From contig WNYE01000194.1 in assembly GCA_021396245.1 (NCBI GenBank), positions 1 to 12,527 on the forward strand: a stretch of DNA of 12,527 nt, in the 5' to 3' direction. Positions 9,721 through 12,527 of the stretch are shown here, one piece after another. Position 1 is the first letter of the stretch; each line of letters begins with the position of its first letter. This DNA is from Sporothrix humicola (lineage: Eukaryota; Ascomycota; Sordariomycetes; Ophiostomatales; Ophiostomataceae). The notes under the pieces were generated by a model. It searched no databases and had not been told where the DNA came from. It worked only from the letters and a program-made list of their open reading frames with translations. The position numbers and the translations under genes are program-made.

Positions 9721-11640
9721 CTTTTAAGGTTTTAGTGATTAGTCGTTGTCCGTACCTTAAGTCGGTAAGACTTCGTCGTTTTTCGACGTATTATCGTCGT
9801 CGTTGGGTACTTTCGGTACTTTAAGTGTAAGGTTAGTTTACTCGTTATTGTTAGTTTTATTTTATTAATTTTTATAAACTTTATTTTTACTTTTTTTTAA
9901 CCGGCGTAAGTGTAGTACCCGTTTTATTTAGTTTTAAGTATTATAATCTTTTTAAATTAGTTCCCGTTTATATAGCGTGGCCTCGTAGTGGCCCGTGTAT
10001 CGTTATATATATCGTAACGCGTCGTAGTCGATTTATAAAATATATTATTTATCGTTGTAATAATAGTCCGTATCGTAGTTATTTTATTTTTTTAATCGTG
10101 GTAAGAATAAGTTACGGTCTTTTTATTAAAGTACCCACCGTGGGGTTCTTTTATATTATAATATTGTTTTTACCCGTACGTATCTTTAATAGTATAAGTT
10201 TTCGTAATTTATTTATAATACGTCGTTTATATAAGTTTTTATACTTTTTAAAAGGGTTTTTTTTTTTTATTTCGTTTTTTTTACGTCTTTGGCCTTTATA
10301 TATTAGTCGGTGATATATAACTTATATATACGGACTGTAGGTTAGTTACTATTATAAAGTAATTCGTTTACGTAAACGTTTACTCGGACGTTTTATTTAT
10401 ACCGTTCGTTTCCGTCCGTAAAAGCGTCGTTTTAAAGTTTAATTAATTCTTTTACTTACCGATAACGGTATACGTTTAACTCGTTATCGTATTCTTTAAG
10501 GTTATCTTTTAAGTTTATATCTCGCCGGCGTATTATTTTAAAGTTTTTAACCGAAGGTCTTTAAAGAAATTATCCCGTTTTTTCTTTTACGTCGAAGTGA
10601 ACGGTGTAATCGTCGTCGAAGTAACCTAAGAAATAAAGGCCCGTGTAGTTAACTTTTTTTTTTATCGTTTTAACTTATTTTTTTTTAGAAATACGTACTC
10701 GGTAGTCTTTAGCGTAATGTTTTTTTTAACTATAGTTATAATATTCTTTCGTAAACTTTTTTTTTTGGGGTACTTTTTTAATATTAATATCGAGTTTTAT
10801 AAGGTCGTTTTATTATTTAACGTAATAATTTTATTTAGTTTTTTTTTAATACTTTTAATAATAAAGTTTTTTATTTTTTTTTTTTTTTAAGTTTCCGTTA
10901 ATAAAACCGGTTATCGATGTTAATGGTTATCGTATAATATTCCGTTAATAAACTTAGTCGGGGTACTTTATTAAGTTTATTTTTAACGTTATTTTTAAGT
11001 TTATTATAATATTAAACTATTATTAAGTCGTCGTTTTAATTAAAGTAAGTTATAATTTGTCGGAATTCGTTAGTATACATAAATACCGACTTGGTTTATT
11101 TAAGTCGAAGTAACTTCCGTTCGTATTCTTTACTAATGTCGAGGTTTTTAAAAACGTCTTAAAGTATTTTAATAAACTTTTCGAAAAAAAAAAATAACTC
11201 CTTCGTATTTTCGTTTATTTCGTCGAGGTTATATTTATTAATAAAGTAATTCTTAAGGTAAGGTTATACTTAAGCCACGGTCGGTTTATTTAAATAAATA
11301 ATTACCGTAAGTACTTTATCCGTATTTTCTTTTAAGTTCGGGGTTTAATACTTGAAGTATAAACGGTACTACATTAAGAAAGTTTTAAACTTACTTTAGT
11401 TACCGTCGTACTTACGAAGTAAAGGGATTTTAAACGAATTTTTACCCCCGTTCGAAGTAAAGTAAGTTACGAAGAGTCTTTTATAGTGTTAAACTTATTC
11501 CGTACTTTATTTGTTGAAAGTTTTTAATTTTTTAATCTTTTTTTGTATAACTTATATATAAACTGTAAGTTACGTAAACGTTATAATAAAACTCGACGCG
11601 GTCGATATAATATTAAATATTACTTAAGTTAAAATACGGT
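9700..11640 (-). pseudogene. gag: Element B gag, RIP-degraded
   Basis: Capsid polyprotein, minus strand. From about 11640 to 10862 (codon starts 2 modulo 3) the reading has Ty3/gypsy Gag character. A probable N-terminal coil (about 11520-11580) is followed by residues RKYDG then KFKTFLM near 11350-11420, AxVxPYLKNYF near 11235-11270, SVFMYTNEF near 11070-11090 and NDDLIIVxYYNKL near 11000-11035. These resemble the family's FLxQC and W-x-D-x-L-x-x-F-Y-x-x-L patterns. Below about 10860 the best reading moves to codon starts 1 modulo 3 (for example RYKxNVRV near 10385 and an Asp/Asn-rich stretch near 9770-9800). That implies an indel between about 10860 and 10600, possibly in the T15 run at 10874-10888. 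I could not identify a zinc knuckle; Cys codons here would have become Tyr. The start is probably an ATG turned ATA close to the LTR. Confidence 0.82.
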
Positions 11641-11656
11641 TAAAGTTTAAATAAAA

Positions 11657-11666
11657 GTCGTTATTA
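11657..11666 (-). other. Candidate primer-binding site of element B
   Basis: Just inside the 5' LTR the minus strand reads TAATAACGAC. A primer-binding site normally starts TGG, complementary to the tRNA CCA end, one or two bases after the LTR. TAA here could be TGG after two G-to-A changes. The tRNA cannot be named. This rests on position plus an assumed mutation. Confidence 0.3.
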
Positions 11667-11667
11667 C

Positions 11668-12218
11668 TATTACAAAAGTACTTTTTAAAAAATAAAGTAA
11701 AAGTTTTTATTAAGTAATTAAGTTAAAAAAAGGGTTTTATTTTTATAAAATAATAATAAAGTATAACGGTTAAATAATAATTAATACGTATAAAAAGTAA
11801 GTAATTATATACAATAAAAGTATAAAAATATAAGTTCATATAGTTATATATTTCAAATAATCGGTAATAACTAAGTCTTTTATTTATAATTATTAAAAAG
11901 AAGCCTTAATCTTATATATTTAATAAACTTTATATAACTTTATACGTAAACTTTATTCCTATATAAAGTTCATACAACTTCATACAACTTCATTCGTAAA
12001 CTTTATTCCCGTATAAAGTTTAAATCTTACCTTGTTAATTGGTCCGTCCTTCGTATTCCTTAATTAATCCTTTATCTTATATCCCGAAAGGGTCGCCTTT
12101 CAGCCACACTAGCACCGCCGCCTTACGTCGGTCGTATTAACTATCCTCCGTACCCGTTGAAGGGTCGGCTGTGTTATCTTAGCTTGTTGGTAAGGCCGTG
12201 GGGGCTACGTCCGTAACA
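11668..12218 (-). repeat. Element B 5' LTR (right copy, partly spared by RIP)
   Basis: Partner of 5330-5880. On the minus strand it begins TGTTACGGACGTAGCC, a start common in fungal gypsy LTRs. Its U3 end (about 12000-12218) is far less mutated than the left copy and is the better guide to the original sequence. Its inner end, 11668 to about 11980, is strongly RIP-mutated. As the 5' LTR it should carry the promoter. Its duplicated hairpin module is at 11929-12028. Confidence 0.95.
11929..12028. repeat. 50-bp tandem duplication with inverted repeats, right LTR
   Basis: Same offset (261 bases from the LTR edge) and same two 50-bp units as in the left LTR. The second unit's arms, taaacttta at 11997-12005 and taaagttta ending at 12022, are perfect. 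In the first unit the arm reads taaagttca. Presence in both LTRs shows it was part of the element when it inserted. Confidence 0.75.
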
Positions 12219-12223
12219 GGTTT
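12219..12223. repeat. Target-site duplication of element B, right copy (ggttt)
   Basis: These bases directly follow gtaaca, the end of the right LTR, and pair with agtct at 5325-5329 allowing one G/A and one C/T transition. This supports simple insertion of B with no rearrangement between its ends. Confidence 0.65.
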
Positions 12224-12400
12224 TTTATATTTGTATTTATCGAGGTTATGTAAGAAAAGGAAAAGAGAGTCTTAGGAAGACCCCCGGGACCTTTTAGTTT
12301 CGGCCAAGGTAGTAAATATGTGTGAGCCGTTAAGGAGACCGGGCTCTTTCCGGGTGACGAGGCCGAAAGGCCTTGTGAGGGATTTTGGTATGATAAAACG
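12224..12400. other. GC-richer, little-RIPped flank of element B
   Basis: About 175 bp clearly richer in G and C than anything else here of that length, with runs such as cccccggg. Plus-strand TpG is common (about nine) while CpA occurs once, so only one strand seems to have been mutated. No credible coding frame, tRNA or rRNA sequence is seen. It contains a perfect hairpin, AGGCC-GAAA-GGCCT, at 12360-12373. It may be the upstream LTR of element A cut by B, an unrelated repeat fragment, or unique host DNA. The sequence alone does not decide. Confidence 0.5.
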
Positions 12401-12527
12401 TTATAATTATAATTATTTTTTAAATAATATAATTATAATTATTTTTATTTTTAACGTCGTTTATAACTTTTTTAACTTTTTAAATATTTAAAAGTTTTTT
12501 TTTATTATAAATTAAAATAAAAAAATT
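12401..12527. repeat. AT-rich flank with a 19-bp direct repeat
   Basis: Almost pure A+T to the window end. A 19-bp string beginning tataattataatt occurs at 12402-12420 and exactly again at 12428-12446, a 26-bp period. No gene is seen. It may be low-complexity DNA or the edge of another RIP-degraded repeat. Confidence 0.6.

Larger units (their letters stand above)
5330..12218 (-). mobile_element. Element B: full-length Ty3/gypsy chromovirus with both LTRs, RIP-degraded
   Basis: A 6.9-kb LTR retrotransposon in minus orientation. The 5' LTR is the right copy (11668-12218) and the 3' LTR the left copy (5330-5880), each 551 bp with no net length change between them. The minus-strand LTR begins TGTTACGG. 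The outer ends suggest a TGTTAC/GTAACA terminal inverted repeat, now partly TATTAC or GTAATA by RIP. A polypurine tract adjoins the 3' LTR. Between the LTRs lie gag and a pol ending in a chromodomain. It is flanked by a probable 5-bp target duplication and appears inserted at the 5' side of element A, in the same orientation. Its internal region has lost CpA but kept TpG on the plus strand, the opposite of A. Confidence 0.93.

Noticed and set aside
10098..10313. A 71-codon open frame on the plus strand, hydrophobic and Phe-rich.
   Set aside because: It lies antisense within gag of element B. Its Phe/Ile/Leu richness comes from plus-strand T enrichment by RIP. It has no recognisable motif.
12345..12380. 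Hammerhead ribozyme, suggested by tgacgaggccgaaaggcc.
   Set aside because: The conserved GAAA after stem II is absent (ttgtg instead), and no matching cleavage triplet with stems I and III could be found.
1..12527. The window might be reversed without complementing, or a compositional decoy, because CpG greatly exceeds GpC and TpA is high.
   Set aside because: Translating the reverse complement as given yields clear RT, integrase and chromodomain motifs in order for both elements, so the orientation is genuine. RIP explains the composition.
1..12527. CRISPR arrays, tRNA or rRNA genes and bacterial-type operons.
   Set aside because: No regularly spaced repeats, no recognisable tRNA or rRNA sequence and no intact ORFs. 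The content is fungal retrotransposon DNA throughout.

Overview
The window looks like an AT-rich, repeat-filled heterochromatic block from a filamentous ascomycete (Pezizomycotina) mutated by repeat-induced point mutation (RIP). C-to-T and G-to-A transitions have emptied CpA and/or TpG, filled every frame with TAA/TAG and left CpG as the main context where C survives. No intact host gene is visible. I read the proteins by translating the minus strand through stops that RIP could have made from Gln or Trp codons.

The window holds two Ty3/gypsy retrotransposons of the chromovirus type, both on the minus strand and one apparently inserted at the 5' end of the other. Element A (1 to about 5324) has gag at higher coordinates, with a CCHC knuckle near 3641-3682. 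Its pol follows (RT near 2220-2800, RNase H near 1620-2100, integrase near 480-1230) and ends in a chromodomain that runs off the left edge. Element B (5330-12218) is complete in outline. It has two 551-bp LTRs (5330-5880 and 11668-12218), a polypurine tract beside the 3' LTR, gag, and a pol with protease C-terminus, RT, RNase H, integrase and chromodomain. It is flanked by a 5-bp target duplication whose copies (agtct and ggttt) differ only by transitions.

From 12224 to 12527 lies the right flank of B. It begins with about 170 bp of comparatively GC-rich, little-mutated sequence containing a GAAA-loop hairpin, then returns to AT-rich sequence with a 19-bp direct repeat. If B inserted into A, this flank is the upstream part of A (LTR or leader) or the host DNA beside it.

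Both elements are dead. Both integrases have lost the catalytic Glu (now Lys). A also has Asn-Asn in place of the RT Asp-Asp pair. B's pol changes frame at two long T runs. The least expected signal is that RIP strand polarity changes in long blocks whose edges lie in or at B's LTRs. I found no non-transposon system.
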